NCBI RefSeq assembly: GCF_014642655.1
Contig: NZ_BMIR01000017.1
Span: 22,596-86,595 of the forward strand
Length of the DNA stretch: 64,000 bases
DNA from: Pullulanibacillus camelliae
GTDB lineage: Bacteria; Bacillota; Bacilli; Bacillales; Sporolactobacillaceae
Reading direction: 5' to 3'
The position numbers and the translations under genes were made by a program. Shown one piece after another: positions 34,091 through 43,931 of this stretch. Within the stretch, counting starts at the first letter, position 1, and each line of letters starts with the position of its first letter. The notes beneath the pieces are model-generated. The model worked only from the letters and a program-made list of their open reading frames with translations. It did no database searches and had not been told where the DNA came from.

Positions 34091-34402
34091 GAAAAGAAAG
34101 TATAAAATTTCTGATCATGAGGACGGTGCGGATTTCCGCTCCAGGCCGCTCGCTTTCCGCGGGGGAGTGGTAAGCCTCCTCGCGCCTTCGCACTGCTAAG
34201 GGCTTACCGATCTCCCACTTCCCGCAGGACTCTAGTCTCCGCATCATGAGTCAGCGGCGCCCGAGGAACATACGATTTTAGAGTGTTCCGAATCTCGCGC
34301 CTTGCGCTCTAATCCACTTGACCAGGCAATGAAGCCCATTTCATATTGATGATGCTCAATACTAGGGACAAGGACCGGGCATGCTTTTCGCCCGGTTTTT
34401 CT
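34085..34402 (-). repeat. R1 interspersed repeat copy, full length
   Basis: This follows the R3 copy directly. It has AGTATAAAATTTCTGATCATGA, GATTTCCGCTCCAGGCCGCT, CGCTTTCCGCGGGGGAGTGG, CCTCCTCGCGCC, GGGCTTACCGATCTCCC, CAGGACTCTAGTCTCCGC, AGAGTGTTCCGAATCTCGCG, and a terminator-like end (34374-34400). It has no meaningful coding capacity. Confidence 0.7.
34374..34402 (+). terminator. terminator-like end of the R1 repeat
   Basis: ACCGGGC (34374-34380) and GCCCGGT (34390-34396) form a 7-bp GC stem followed by TTTTCTTTTT. The equivalent position of the R1 copy at 25590 has a similar GCCAG/CTGGC hairpin. Confidence 0.65.
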
Positions 34403-34867
34403 TTTTAACATTAAAGAAAGGATAACATTCTGGTCACTGGGATGGTGTGAGCTGCCACTCCAGGCTGTTGCTGTTCTTAGCGTTGGCGCATAAGGAGGGT
34501 TTGAACGTAACAAAAGGGAAGAGCATTTCAACGAATAACCACTTCATTTAACACATAGAGAACAAATCAGGAATGCCTGCTTCCGAATTAGGGGATGAGC
34601 GTAATCAAAGAGCAGATTATTTTAACAAAGCCAGCATCAACGTAACAAAGAGCAGGGGGATGCTAACAAAATAGCTTGCAAAATGACGAGACAGTTTGAT
34701 TGGAGAGTAAAACTCGGCCTGGGGACGTTCAGTTTTTCTAAAAATAAAATTCGAGCCGGATCTAAGTTACTTTTATAAATAAATGGAAATATGATTAAAT
34801 TCTATTGTTGTTTCTTCCTTGTTCTGCTATGCTTTTTGGCAATTAGCTAAAAAGGGGGAGTAGGGGC
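34403..34867. other. intergenic region with short degenerate repeats
   Basis: No gene was found. Variants of ACGTAACAAAGAGCA recur at about 34508, 34600 and 34645. TTGTTG, a 17-bp spacer and TATGCT near 34805-34833 may be the promoter of the downstream acetyltransferase gene. Confidence 0.35.
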
Positions 34868-35662
34868 ATGATTAGATTGTTAACAGAGGCTGATCGCCAG
34901 ACCTGTCTTGAGTTTGTTTCAGCCAGGCCAGCAGAGAATTTGTTTATCATCGGAGATATTGAAGCGTTTGGATTTGCTTCGGACTTTCAAGAGGTTTGGG
35001 GCGATTTCACTAGTGAAAAGCAGCTGCGTGCTGTGCTGCTGCGTTATTACCAAAATTACATCGTTTACGCTCCTGGGGCATTTGATACAGAAGGAATGGC
35101 AGATATCATCAGAAACGATGCGCGCGCTTTGATGGTATCGGGGCTGAAGTCTATTGTTGCTCAGGTTACACGGACATTAAAGGCTGGAAAAACACCTGCG
35201 CGAACACTTTATTATGCCAAATGTGAAGATGGAGAACAGCTAGATGCCACTCTGGATATCTCGCAGGTGAAAGAAGCAGCACTTAGTGATGTTGACCGCT
35301 TGCTTCAGCTTCATGGGAGCATTCCAGAATTCGCGGATGCTGTTAGAAATAAAGAAAGTGTGAGACATGCAATGAGAAAGGGAGTTGCCCGCACATATTA
35401 CATAGAGGAAGGGGAGCTGATCGCTTCATCTGCCTCAACAACCGCGGAAAATAGCTATGCTGCAATGATCATCGGTGTTTGCACGCGTTCAGATTATAAG
35501 AAAAAGGGGTATGCGACACGCTGTTTAACAAAGCTTGTTCAAGCCTTGATGGCTGAAAATAAAGCTGCTTGTTTGTTTTATGATAATCCGGAAGCTGGGA
35601 AAATTTATAAGCGTCTTGGCTTTGTCGATATTGACCAGTGGACATTGTATTATTTACAATAA
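34868..35662 (+). CDS. GNAT-family N-acetyltransferase
   Basis: This 264-residue protein has a poorly conserved N-terminal half and a C-terminal GNAT domain. The acetyl-CoA motif A is seen as IIGVCTRSDYKKKGYATRCL (about residues 199-218; the R-x-x-G-x-A pyrophosphate loop). FYDNPEAGKIYKRLGFVDI follows (motif B). The two-part layout resembles Bacillus GNATs with a duplicated, degenerate N-terminal GNAT half. Substrate unknown. AGGGGGAGTAGGGG precedes the ATG. It is 22 bp upstream of the sulfurtransferase gene, so the two are likely co-transcribed. Confidence 0.85.
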   Translation: MIRLLTEADRQTCLEFVSARPAENLFIIGDIEAFGFASDFQEVWGDFTSEKQLRAVLLRYYQNYIVYAPGAFDTEGMADIIRNDARALMVSGLKSIVAQVTRTLKAGKTPARTLYYAKCEDGEQLDATLDISQVKEAALSDVDRLLQLHGSIPEFADAVRNKESVRHAMRKGVARTYYIEEGELIASSASTTAENSYAAMIIGVCTRSDYKKKGYATRCLTKLVQALMAENKAACLFYDNPEAGKIYKRLGFVDIDQWTLYYLQ

Positions 35663-35684
35663 TAAAAAATGAGGAGGCTGGAGA

Positions 35685-36512
35685 ATGGAAGAGATCATCA
35701 GCTTGAACTGGTTGCATGAACATTTACAAGATCAAGATATTGTGATTGTCGATTGTCGGTTTAATCTTGCTGACCCGCAGGAAGGCTGGAAAGCTTACCT
35801 TTCGGGGCATATACCTGGAGCCGTTTTTTTTGATCTCGAAAAGGACTTATCTGGACAGGTATTAGAGCACGGAGGAAGACATCCGTTACCGGACGTTGAG
35901 GAGCTTGCCTTGAAGCTTGGCAGAGCTGGGATTGATGCGACAAAAACAGTTATTGCCTACGATGATCAGGGTGGACAGTATGCGCCGCGGTTTTGGTGGC
36001 TTCTGCGCTATTTAGGTCATGAACAGGTGGCTGTCCTTGATGAGGGATACAGCGCATGGTGTGCTCAGGGCCTTTCGACGAGCTCTGAGCTGCCTTCACC
36101 GCTTAAGACCACGTTTGTGGCCACTCCTCATGACGAGATGCTTGAACAAGTGGAAGCGATTGAACAAGGAGAGGTCGGGCTGTTAATTGATTCAAGAGCA
36201 CCTGATCGTTATCGTGGTGAAAATGAAACAATAGATCCTAAGGCTGGGCATATACCGGGTGCCCTTAACCGGTTTTGGATGGATAATTTGCGGAATCAGA
36301 AGTGGCTGAGCTCTAATGAGTTAAGGGAGCGATTCGCCGATTTACAAGCAGCAGCATCCATAACGGTTTATTGTGGTTCAGGGGTTACCGCTTGTGCGAA
36401 TGTACTGGCCATGACTAGGGCTGGGCTGACTAACGTGAAGCTCTATCCAGGTAGCTGGAGCGATTGGATTAGCTACAATGATCATGCCATTGAAACAGCC
36501 CCCTCTAAGTAA
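35685..36512 (+). CDS. thiosulfate/3-mercaptopyruvate-type sulfurtransferase
   Basis: This 275-residue protein has two rhodanese domains. The N-terminal structural domain has IVDCRFNLADPQEGWKAYLS, GHIPGAVFFDLEKDLS and VIAYDDQGGQYAPRFWWLLR. The C-terminal domain carries the catalytic cysteine in TVYCGSGVTACANVLAM (about residue 230). The active-site loop CGSGVTA is typical of TST/MST (SseA-type) enzymes, which move sulfane sulfur to cyanide, thiols or thioredoxin. GAGGAGGCTGGAG precedes the ATG. Confidence 0.9.
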   Translation: MEEIISLNWLHEHLQDQDIVIVDCRFNLADPQEGWKAYLSGHIPGAVFFDLEKDLSGQVLEHGGRHPLPDVEELALKLGRAGIDATKTVIAYDDQGGQYAPRFWWLLRYLGHEQVAVLDEGYSAWCAQGLSTSSELPSPLKTTFVATPHDEMLEQVEAIEQGEVGLLIDSRAPDRYRGENETIDPKAGHIPGALNRFWMDNLRNQKWLSSNELRERFADLQAAASITVYCGSGVTACANVLAMTRAGLTNVKLYPGSWSDWISYNDHAIETAPSK

Positions 36513-36651
36513 CTTCATTTAGCAATGGAGGCTTTTTGTGCCTCCTCCCCAGCTTCTATTTTTTTCCTTGATCTCCTAAGACGATTGCTTGTTCTCCTTT
36601 GCTCACCATGCGATAATAGATTTAGAGTTTTTCGATGGAGTGGTGATAGAT

Positions 36652-39600
36652 ATGTCATTGAGAGTAATGATTGGACGAGCAGGCACTGGGAAAACAAACC
36701 GTTGTTTTAAAGAGATAGAACGTGAGCTTAGACAAAAGCCAGATGGGCCACCTTTGATCTATCTTGTTCCCGACCAAATGACCTTTCATACCGAATTTTC
36801 ATTTGCTAAGCTTCCTGATCTTGATGGAATGACACGCTTGGACGTTTATAGTTTTTCAAGGTTTGCCTTAAGAATATTAGAAAATGTTGGTGGGGCAACG
36901 CGTTTGCATCTCAATCAAGTTGGCTTGACGATGCTGCTAAGAAAGATCATGCTTGCTAATAAACATGACCTTCATATTTTCCAAAAAGCCGCTGAGCAAC
37001 AAGGCTTTTATGATATTCTTCACCATGCGATTAGCGAATTTAAACGCTACAATCTGTCAGCGGCAGATTTGCAAGTAAAATGGGGGCTGTTGAAGGAAGC
37101 AGGCACAGATCCTGCCTTATTAGACAAGCTCCATGATTTACAGCTTGTTTACCATGAACTGGAAATGGCGCTATTAAATAAATATGTTGATAGTGATGAT
37201 TACTTAAATATAGCGACCGAGCAATTGCCAAAGTGGCAAAGTTTAAAGGAAGCTGAGGTTTGGGTAGACGGCTTTGATAGTTTTACGCCTCAAGAGCAAG
37301 CCTTGTTGTCTGTATTGATGCAGCATGTGAAGCGGATGACGGTAACACTCACGCTAGATCGGCCTTACGAAGAACCAGCCCCTAGCGATTTGACACTTTT
37401 CCGAGCGACAGCAGCTACCTGTGGGAGACTCTTCACTCTGGCTCGTGAGGCAGAGGTGCCGATCGAAGTGCCAGAAATTTTACAGGATGTCTGGCGCTTT
37501 GAAGCACGAAGTCTCACGCATTTAGAACAGAGCTTTGAAAAGCGCCCTTTTAAGCAAGTGCCTAATGATGGAGCCGTTCGGGTCTTTGAGGCGGTCAATC
37601 GTCGTGAAGAAATCGAAGCGACTGCCCGTGAAATCTGCCGCCTTGTTCGAGAAGGACAGCTAAGATATAAAGACATCACTGTATTAGTACGGGATCTTTC
37701 AGCTTATCGAGATCTGTTTGAAACCATTTTTGCCGATTACCATATTCCGATCTTTCTGGATCAGAAACGGGAGATGCACCATCATCCAGTGATTGAATTT
37801 GTTCGAGCCTTGCTGGATATAGTGCTACAAAATTGGCGGTACGAAGCTGTCTTTCGTGCATTAAAAACCGACTTGCTTTGCCCGAGAGATAAGAAGCCCC
37901 AGAACATGCGTGAAGCGATCGCACAATTAGAGAACTATGTTCTTGCTTTTGGCATTCACGGGGCGCATTGGAAAAACAGTGATCCATGGGAATATCGTCA
38001 CTATCGCGGGTTATCAGAAGTGGATGTTCCGCAAAGCTCCAGAGAAAAGGAAATGCAGCGAAACCTGAACGATTGGCGGATGGCGCTGGCCGATCCACTC
38101 ATAGGATTTGAGAAAAAGATAAAAAAGGCTAAGACGGTACAAGAGAAGTGTTCAGAGCTTTTTCTATTTCTTGAATCCTTGGATGTACCTGGAAAGCTTG
38201 AAGCCTTACGTGCCAAAGCTGAGGAAGAAGGCCGTCTTGATGAGGCACGCGAGCACGATCAAGTATGGGGAGCGCTGATTGATTGCTTGGATCAGCTTGT
38301 CGAAGCTGCGGGGGATGAGACACTGTCTTTAAAAAGCTTTTCGGAGGTTCTGGGAGCAGGATTAGACGCCTTGCAATTTGCCCTTGTTCCTCCTGCGCTC
38401 GATCAGGTTTTAATCGGGGCTATTGAGCGGACACGCACAGATGGGATTAAAGTGACATTTATTTTAGGGGTTAATGAAGGGATCTTGCCAGCCAAACCCT
38501 CGGAGGATAGTATTCTATCAGACGAGGAAAGAGAATGGCTGAATGGCCATGAGGTTGAGCTTGCGCCGAGTGGACGGGATTTGCTTCTTAACGAAGAGTT
38601 TTATATTTATCGTGCGATGACTAGTGCCAGCCAGCGGTTATACATTTTTTATCCTTTGGCAAGCGAAGATGGGCAATCACTCATGCCTTCTTCCTTGATT
38701 TCACGGATGCCACGCTATTTTTCAGAGCTCAATGTAGAGTTCATTTCCGGTGAGCCGCACGAGGTCACTGAGGAGGAGCAATTGAACTATATCCTGCCCT
38801 CAGCGCGCACACTGGGTCATGTTGCGGCACAAATTCGCCGTTGGCAAAAAGGCTATCCTGTTTCAGATCACTGGTGGTCGGCTTACAATTGGTTTATTCA
38901 GTCTGAAATGTGGCGGCCACAAACCATTCGGGTGCTGAGCAGCCGTTTTTATGTGAACCTTGAAGAACGCTTACCAAGAGAGACCTCGCAGGAGCTTTAT
39001 GGAACGGATATTCAGGCCAGTGTCTCGCGAATGGAACTGTTTAATTCTTGCCCATTTGCCCAATTTGCTAATTATGGCCTGCGTTTAAAAGAGCGGGATG
39101 TCTATCGGCTTGAGGCTCCGGATATTGGTGAGCTTTTTCATGCGGCGATCAAAGCGATGACAGAAGCATTGCTCAATGATAATAAAGAGTGGGCTGATCT
39201 ATCTCAAGAAGAATGTGAGGCTCTTGCTGTTGAACAAGTGGAACGCTTAGCACCAAGATTGCAAAGGGAGATTTTATTAAGCTCAGCGCGCTATCATTAC
39301 TTGAAGCGTAAAATGCGTGATGTCGTCGCCCGCGTCGCTTTAGCAATGAATCGTCATGCGAAGGCAAGTGGGTTTTCACCTGTTGGGATTGAATTGCCTT
39401 TTGGTCCTAATCAACCCTTACCACCTTTAGAATTTAAGCTTTCCAATGGCTGCACAATGCAGATCGTCGGCCGAATTGATCGTGTTGATAAAGGAGTGAC
39501 AAGCAGAGGACTTCTCCTGCGGATCATCGATTATAAATCAAGCACCAAGGATCTGAGTTTGGCTGAGGTGTATTACGGCATTGCCTTACAAATGCTCGCC

Positions 39601-40164
39601 TATTTAGATGTGGTGCTGACCTACTCAAAAGAATGGTTAGGTGAGTCGGCCGATCCTGCGGGTGTTCTCTATTTCCATGTCCATAATCCAATGTTGAATG
39701 AAACGGTGAAACCGACGGATGAAGCTTTTGAAGCACGCTTATTTAAGGAATTCAAGATGAAGGGTCTGCTCATTGAAGATGAGGAAGCGTTGACGTTAAT
39801 GGATGAAGCCCTGACGTCAAAGCGTTCTGATATTATTCCTGCATCATTTAAGAAAGACGGGACGTTCACCAAGCAATCTTCTGTAGCAAATGATGAAGAC
39901 TTTAATGTGCTCCGTCAGTACGTCAGGGGAATGATGCAAAAGGTTGGGACTGAAATCACGGACGGAAATATCCACATTTCGCCTTATAAATTAAAGGATC
40001 GCACGCCCTGCACGTATTGCGCCTTTAAATCGCTTTGTCAATTTGATGCCACACAGCCAGAAAATAACTACCGCCTTCTAAAAAAGGCAGCGGATAACGA
40101 TATCTTGGAGCAATTAAAAGCAAAATTTATGTCAGCGCAAGATAAGCAAGAGGGGGAAGAGTAG
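36652..40164 (+). CDS. addB: ATP-dependent helicase/nuclease subunit B
   Basis: This 1170-residue AddB is close to the Bacillus subtilis length. It has a Walker A in MIGRAGTGKTNRC at the N-terminus and helicase-like domains. The C-terminal nuclease carries IIDYKSSTKD (about residue 965) and the Fe-S staple: one Cys in FNSCPFAQF (about residue 800) and three in CTYCAFKSLCQ near the end. With AddA it processes double-strand ends to chi and loads RecA. ATG 36652 was chosen because the protein then begins MSLRVMIGRAG like homologues; an upstream in-frame ATG adds 21 unrelated residues. addA follows after 3 bp. Confidence 0.96.
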   Translation: MSLRVMIGRAGTGKTNRCFKEIERELRQKPDGPPLIYLVPDQMTFHTEFSFAKLPDLDGMTRLDVYSFSRFALRILENVGGATRLHLNQVGLTMLLRKIMLANKHDLHIFQKAAEQQGFYDILHHAISEFKRYNLSAADLQVKWGLLKEAGTDPALLDKLHDLQLVYHELEMALLNKYVDSDDYLNIATEQLPKWQSLKEAEVWVDGFDSFTPQEQALLSVLMQHVKRMTVTLTLDRPYEEPAPSDLTLFRATAATCGRLFTLAREAEVPIEVPEILQDVWRFEARSLTHLEQSFEKRPFKQVPNDGAVRVFEAVNRREEIEATAREICRLVREGQLRYKDITVLVRDLSAYRDLFETIFADYHIPIFLDQKREMHHHPVIEFVRALLDIVLQNWRYEAVFRALKTDLLCPRDKKPQNMREAIAQLENYVLAFGIHGAHWKNSDPWEYRHYRGLSEVDVPQSSREKEMQRNLNDWRMALADPLIGFEKKIKKAKTVQEKCSELFLFLESLDVPGKLEALRAKAEEEGRLDEAREHDQVWGALIDCLDQLVEAAGDETLSLKSFSEVLGAGLDALQFALVPPALDQVLIGAIERTRTDGIKVTFILGVNEGILPAKPSEDSILSDEEREWLNGHEVELAPSGRDLLLNEEFYIYRAMTSASQRLYIFYPLASEDGQSLMPSSLISRMPRYFSELNVEFISGEPHEVTEEEQLNYILPSARTLGHVAAQIRRWQKGYPVSDHWWSAYNWFIQSEMWRPQTIRVLSSRFYVNLEERLPRETSQELYGTDIQASVSRMELFNSCPFAQFANYGLRLKERDVYRLEAPDIGELFHAAIKAMTEALLNDNKEWADLSQEECEALAVEQVERLAPRLQREILLSSARYHYLKRKMRDVVARVALAMNRHAKASGFSPVGIELPFGPNQPLPPLEFKLSNGCTMQIVGRIDRVDKGVTSRGLLLRIIDYKSSTKDLSLAEVYYGIALQMLAYLDVVLTYSKEWLGESADPAGVLYFHVHNPMLNETVKPTDEAFEARLFKEFKMKGLLIEDEEALTLMDEALTSKRSDIIPASFKKDGTFTKQSSVANDEDFNVLRQYVRGMMQKVGTEITDGNIHISPYKLKDRTPCTYCAFKSLCQFDATQPENNYRLLKKAADNDILEQLKAKFMSAQDKQEGEE

Positions 40165-40167
40165 ATC

Positions 40168-43100
40168 ATGAGCCTACAAAAGCCAAAGGACAGTCAATGG
40201 ACGGATGATCAATGGCAAGCCGTTGTGCAGAAGGGTCAGGATGTGCTAGTGGCTGCGGCGGCAGGTTCTGGTAAAACGGCTGTACTCGTCGAACGAATCA
40301 TTAAAAAAATCACCGATCCCAAGGAGCCTGTGGATGTAGATCGCTTGTTGATTGTCACGTTTACGAATGCGGCGGCAACAGAAATGCGTGTCCGCATCGG
40401 TCAGGCATTGGAGAAGGAACTGACCAACAATCCAAGCGATCTTAGATTGCGGCATCAGCTTACATTACTAAATAAAGCGTTGATTACAACCTCACACTCC
40501 TTCTGTTTATCTGTGGTTCGACGTTATTATTACCAATTGGATATCGATCCGAGCTTTCGGATTGGTGATGAAGCAGAAATGGCTTTGATTCGCGAGGATG
40601 TTTTAGAGGGGCTTTTTGAGGATTATTATAGCGCTGAACATGCTGAGCGTTTTTATGAGCTGGTAGATCGCTATTCTAATGATCGCAGTGATTCAGAGCT
40701 TATGGGGCTCGTACAAAAGCTCTATACCTTTTCTCGCAGCCATCCTTGGCCAGAAGCTTGGCTGGATGAGATGGCAGCAGCGTATCGAGTGACTCCAGAT
40801 ACGTCAATTGATACGCTTCCATGGACCCCTGATTTAAAGCAGGCCGTGAAAGCCACTGTACAGGGCCTATTGGGGGTACTGGAGACAGCAGAAACGCTTG
40901 CCTCAGAGCCTGGTGGGCCTTACCCATATGTTGCTACACTCGAAGCTGATCGCGAGATGCTGCAAGCCATCTATACGGCAGCGCACGGACCTTGGGAGGC
41001 TCTCCATCAAGCGTTTTCTCAGCTTTCCTTCACGAAGCTAAAGCCTTGTAAGGGTGACGATATTGATTCGACGTTAAAGGATCGGGTGAAAGGCCTAAGA
41101 GATGAGGTCAAAAAACGGCTGACTCAGCTTCAAGAGGAGTTATTTTCTAAATCTCCCGCTAGTTATTTAGAAGATCTTCAAGATATGGCTCCTTATGTTT
41201 ATTTATTGGTACAGCTTGTCAAGGATTTTTCAAAGCGCTATATGGCGGTGAAAAAAGAAAAGGCTGTGGTCGATTTTGATGATTTAGAGCATTTCACGCT
41301 TTCCGTTTTACGTGATGATGCGGCAAAGCCTGGGCATGAAGTCGCTTCAGAGGTGGCTAAGCAATATCGCGCCCAATTTACAGAAATACTTGTTGATGAA
41401 TATCAGGATACCAATCTTGTTCAGGAGACGATCATTTCGCATATTGCTAGAGGGGACAATACGTTTATGGTTGGTGACGTCAAGCAAAGCATCTATCGGT
41501 TTCGCTTGGCAGAACCCGGCTTATTTCTTGATAAATACAAGCGATTTGGCAACACGTCATCTTCTGATGAATCCTCTGGATACCGGATTGATTTATCACA
41601 AAACTTTCGAAGTCGCCGGGAAATATTGGACGGAACGAATTTTATTTTTAAACAAGTCATGGATGAGACTGTTGGTGAAATTGACTATGATGACAAGGCA
41701 GCTCTGTTGTTTGGTGCCAGCTATTATCCCGAAGCAGAACAGAAGACTGAACTCCATCTTATCAATCGTCAGGAGCATAAAGAGGGGCTTGAGGATGAGA
41801 CGTTAGAAGACTATGAAACTGCAGAATTAGAAGGGCATTTTATTGCGAATAAAATTCAAGAGATGATTCAAAACGGAAAAGAGGTCTATGATAAAGAATC
41901 AAAAGTCAATCGGCCAATTCAATATCGCGATATTGTCATCTTGCTGCGCTCAGGTGCGGCCTGGGCGCCAACACTATTGGATGTTTTCAAGCAAAGAGGC
42001 ATTCCAGCCTATGCTGAGCTTTCAAAAGGCTATTTTGAAGCGACAGAGGTTGCTGTAATGATGGCATTGCTCAGGACGATCGATAATCCTTTTCAGGATA
42101 TTCCGCTGGCTTCAGTGCTACGGTCCCCTTTGGTCAGCTTGACTGGTTCAGAGCTTGCTCGTATCCGCATTGCTCAAAAAGAAGGGGCGTATTATGAGGC
42201 CATGAAGGACTATAGTGAGCGATTTACTGATGACCTAGCTCATAAATTAAGAGCGTTTAATCGCCAGCTGGAAGACTGGCGTGATCGTGCCCGGCGCGGG
42301 GCATTAGCAGATCTGATCTGGCAGCTTTATAGAGAAACCGGCTACTATGATTATGTTGCTGGTCTTTCAGCAGGTGAACAGCGGCAAGCCAATTTACGCG
42401 CGCTCTATGATCGTGCGCGTCAATATGAGCAAACCTCATTTCGTGGATTGTTTCGCTTCTTGCGTTTTATCGAACGCCTCCAAGATAGAGGTGGAGACCT
42501 TGCTGAAGCAAGGGCATTAAGTGAACAGGAAGATGTCGTCCGTGTTATGACGATTCATAAAAGTAAGGGGTTAGAATTTCCAGTTGTTTTTGTTGCTGGT
42601 ATTAATAAACGCTTTAATTTTAGAGATCTCAACGCTAAGACTCTACTTCATAAAACGCTGGGCTTTGGAACAAAAAATATTGATCCCGTGAAGCGATTGA
42701 CGACACCAACCTTACCTCATGCAGCGCTCAAAAGGCGAATGGCCAGTGAAACAGTAGCTGAAGAAATGCGCATTCTCTATGTGGCATTAACGCGGGCGCG
42801 TGAAAAGCTGATCCTTGTAGGGACTTTAAAGGATGCTGAAAAGGCCATCCAAAAATGGATTGAAAGCGCGAGTGAGATGACATGGACTTTGTCGCCTTAT
42901 GCTCGCGGACAGGCGAAGACCTTTTTAGATTGGATTGGGCCAAGCGTTTTGCGTCACAAAGATGCTGTTGTCCTTCATGATGCTGCGGGTTTCACACCCT
43001 TTCAAGAAGCGGTGAAACAGCATCCCTCCCGGTGGGTTACAGCCATTCATGCGGGTGGGACAATTGTACCAGAGCTTGGGCAGCAGGAAGTGGAGACCCG

Positions 43101-43872
43101 AGCAAAAGAACAGAAGCTACAAAGCTGGCTTCCTGTCGATGTTCAGGAAGATAAGCGGGTCGCACGGCATTTAGCTTGGAGATATTCGCATCAACAAGCG
43201 ACGGTGCACATGGCTAAGCAAACGGTAACCGAGATCAAACGTCAGCAGGAGCGTTTTAATGAAGGCTATGACGAGGCACTTGTCCGGCAATTTCGGCGCC
43301 CCTTAGGGGAGCGGCCCCGCTTTTTTAGCAACAAGCAATTGACGGCTGCTGAACGAGGAACTTCTGTGCATAAGTTTATGCAGCATGTGACCCTCGCCTT
43401 TCCGATGTCGCATGGACAGCTTAAGCAAGAAGCTGAACGCATGCAAGAACAGGAGCTATTAACTGAAGAGGAGTCTCTAGCTTTAGATTTCGGGAAAATT
43501 ACCCAGTTTTTTGAAACTGAAATCGGACGAGAGCTTCTGCAGGCGAAGCGTGTGGTACGCGAACTCTCCTTTTCTTTGGCGGTCAAACCAGCGGATATCT
43601 ATTCAGGCTGGCAAGGGGACGAGGATAAGGTGCTCGTTCAAGGGGTTATTGACTGCTTATATGAAACGGAGAAGGGGCTAGTACTGCTGGATTTTAAAAC
43701 CGATCAGGTTGAAGGCCGGTTTCAGTCACCGGCTGCCCAGCAGCAGGCGCTTATTGCTCGTTATCACAAACAGCTGGAGCTTTATCAGCTCGCCATTGAG
43801 CGTATTTGGAAGCAAAAAGTAGAAAAAATCGGTCTCTACTTTTTTGATGGTGGTCATTTATATACGATGTGA
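40168..43872 (+). CDS. addA: ATP-dependent helicase/nuclease subunit A
   Basis: This 1234-residue UvrD-like helicase has a C-terminal RecB-type nuclease. Motifs are VAAAAGSGKTAVLVERI (Walker A, about residues 29-45), ILVDEYQDTN (Walker B), VMTIHKSKGLEFPVVFVAG, MRILYVALTRAREKLIL, and the nuclease LVLLDFKTDQVE (about residues 1170-1181). It forms the AddAB end-resection enzyme with AddB. AGGGGGAAGAG lies 7-8 nt before the ATG. Confidence 0.96.
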   Translation: MSLQKPKDSQWTDDQWQAVVQKGQDVLVAAAAGSGKTAVLVERIIKKITDPKEPVDVDRLLIVTFTNAAATEMRVRIGQALEKELTNNPSDLRLRHQLTLLNKALITTSHSFCLSVVRRYYYQLDIDPSFRIGDEAEMALIREDVLEGLFEDYYSAEHAERFYELVDRYSNDRSDSELMGLVQKLYTFSRSHPWPEAWLDEMAAAYRVTPDTSIDTLPWTPDLKQAVKATVQGLLGVLETAETLASEPGGPYPYVATLEADREMLQAIYTAAHGPWEALHQAFSQLSFTKLKPCKGDDIDSTLKDRVKGLRDEVKKRLTQLQEELFSKSPASYLEDLQDMAPYVYLLVQLVKDFSKRYMAVKKEKAVVDFDDLEHFTLSVLRDDAAKPGHEVASEVAKQYRAQFTEILVDEYQDTNLVQETIISHIARGDNTFMVGDVKQSIYRFRLAEPGLFLDKYKRFGNTSSSDESSGYRIDLSQNFRSRREILDGTNFIFKQVMDETVGEIDYDDKAALLFGASYYPEAEQKTELHLINRQEHKEGLEDETLEDYETAELEGHFIANKIQEMIQNGKEVYDKESKVNRPIQYRDIVILLRSGAAWAPTLLDVFKQRGIPAYAELSKGYFEATEVAVMMALLRTIDNPFQDIPLASVLRSPLVSLTGSELARIRIAQKEGAYYEAMKDYSERFTDDLAHKLRAFNRQLEDWRDRARRGALADLIWQLYRETGYYDYVAGLSAGEQRQANLRALYDRARQYEQTSFRGLFRFLRFIERLQDRGGDLAEARALSEQEDVVRVMTIHKSKGLEFPVVFVAGINKRFNFRDLNAKTLLHKTLGFGTKNIDPVKRLTTPTLPHAALKRRMASETVAEEMRILYVALTRAREKLILVGTLKDAEKAIQKWIESASEMTWTLSPYARGQAKTFLDWIGPSVLRHKDAVVLHDAAGFTPFQEAVKQHPSRWVTAIHAGGTIVPELGQQEVETRAKEQKLQSWLPVDVQEDKRVARHLAWRYSHQQATVHMAKQTVTEIKRQQERFNEGYDEALVRQFRRPLGERPRFFSNKQLTAAERGTSVHKFMQHVTLAFPMSHGQLKQEAERMQEQELLTEEESLALDFGKITQFFETEIGRELLQAKRVVRELSFSLAVKPADIYSGWQGDEDKVLVQGVIDCLYETEKGLVLLDFKTDQVEGRFQSPAAQQQALIARYHKQLELYQLAIERIWKQKVEKIGLYFFDGGHLYTM

Positions 43873-43931
43873 TGTGTTGCCGGGGAAGTCTCCGGCACAT
43901 CTTTATTATGCTAGACAAAGGGGGAAGTAGC

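Noticed and set aside
41312..41806. 164-residue frame inside addA
   Set aside because: It is an out-of-frame shadow of addA, which has all helicase motifs in the other frame.
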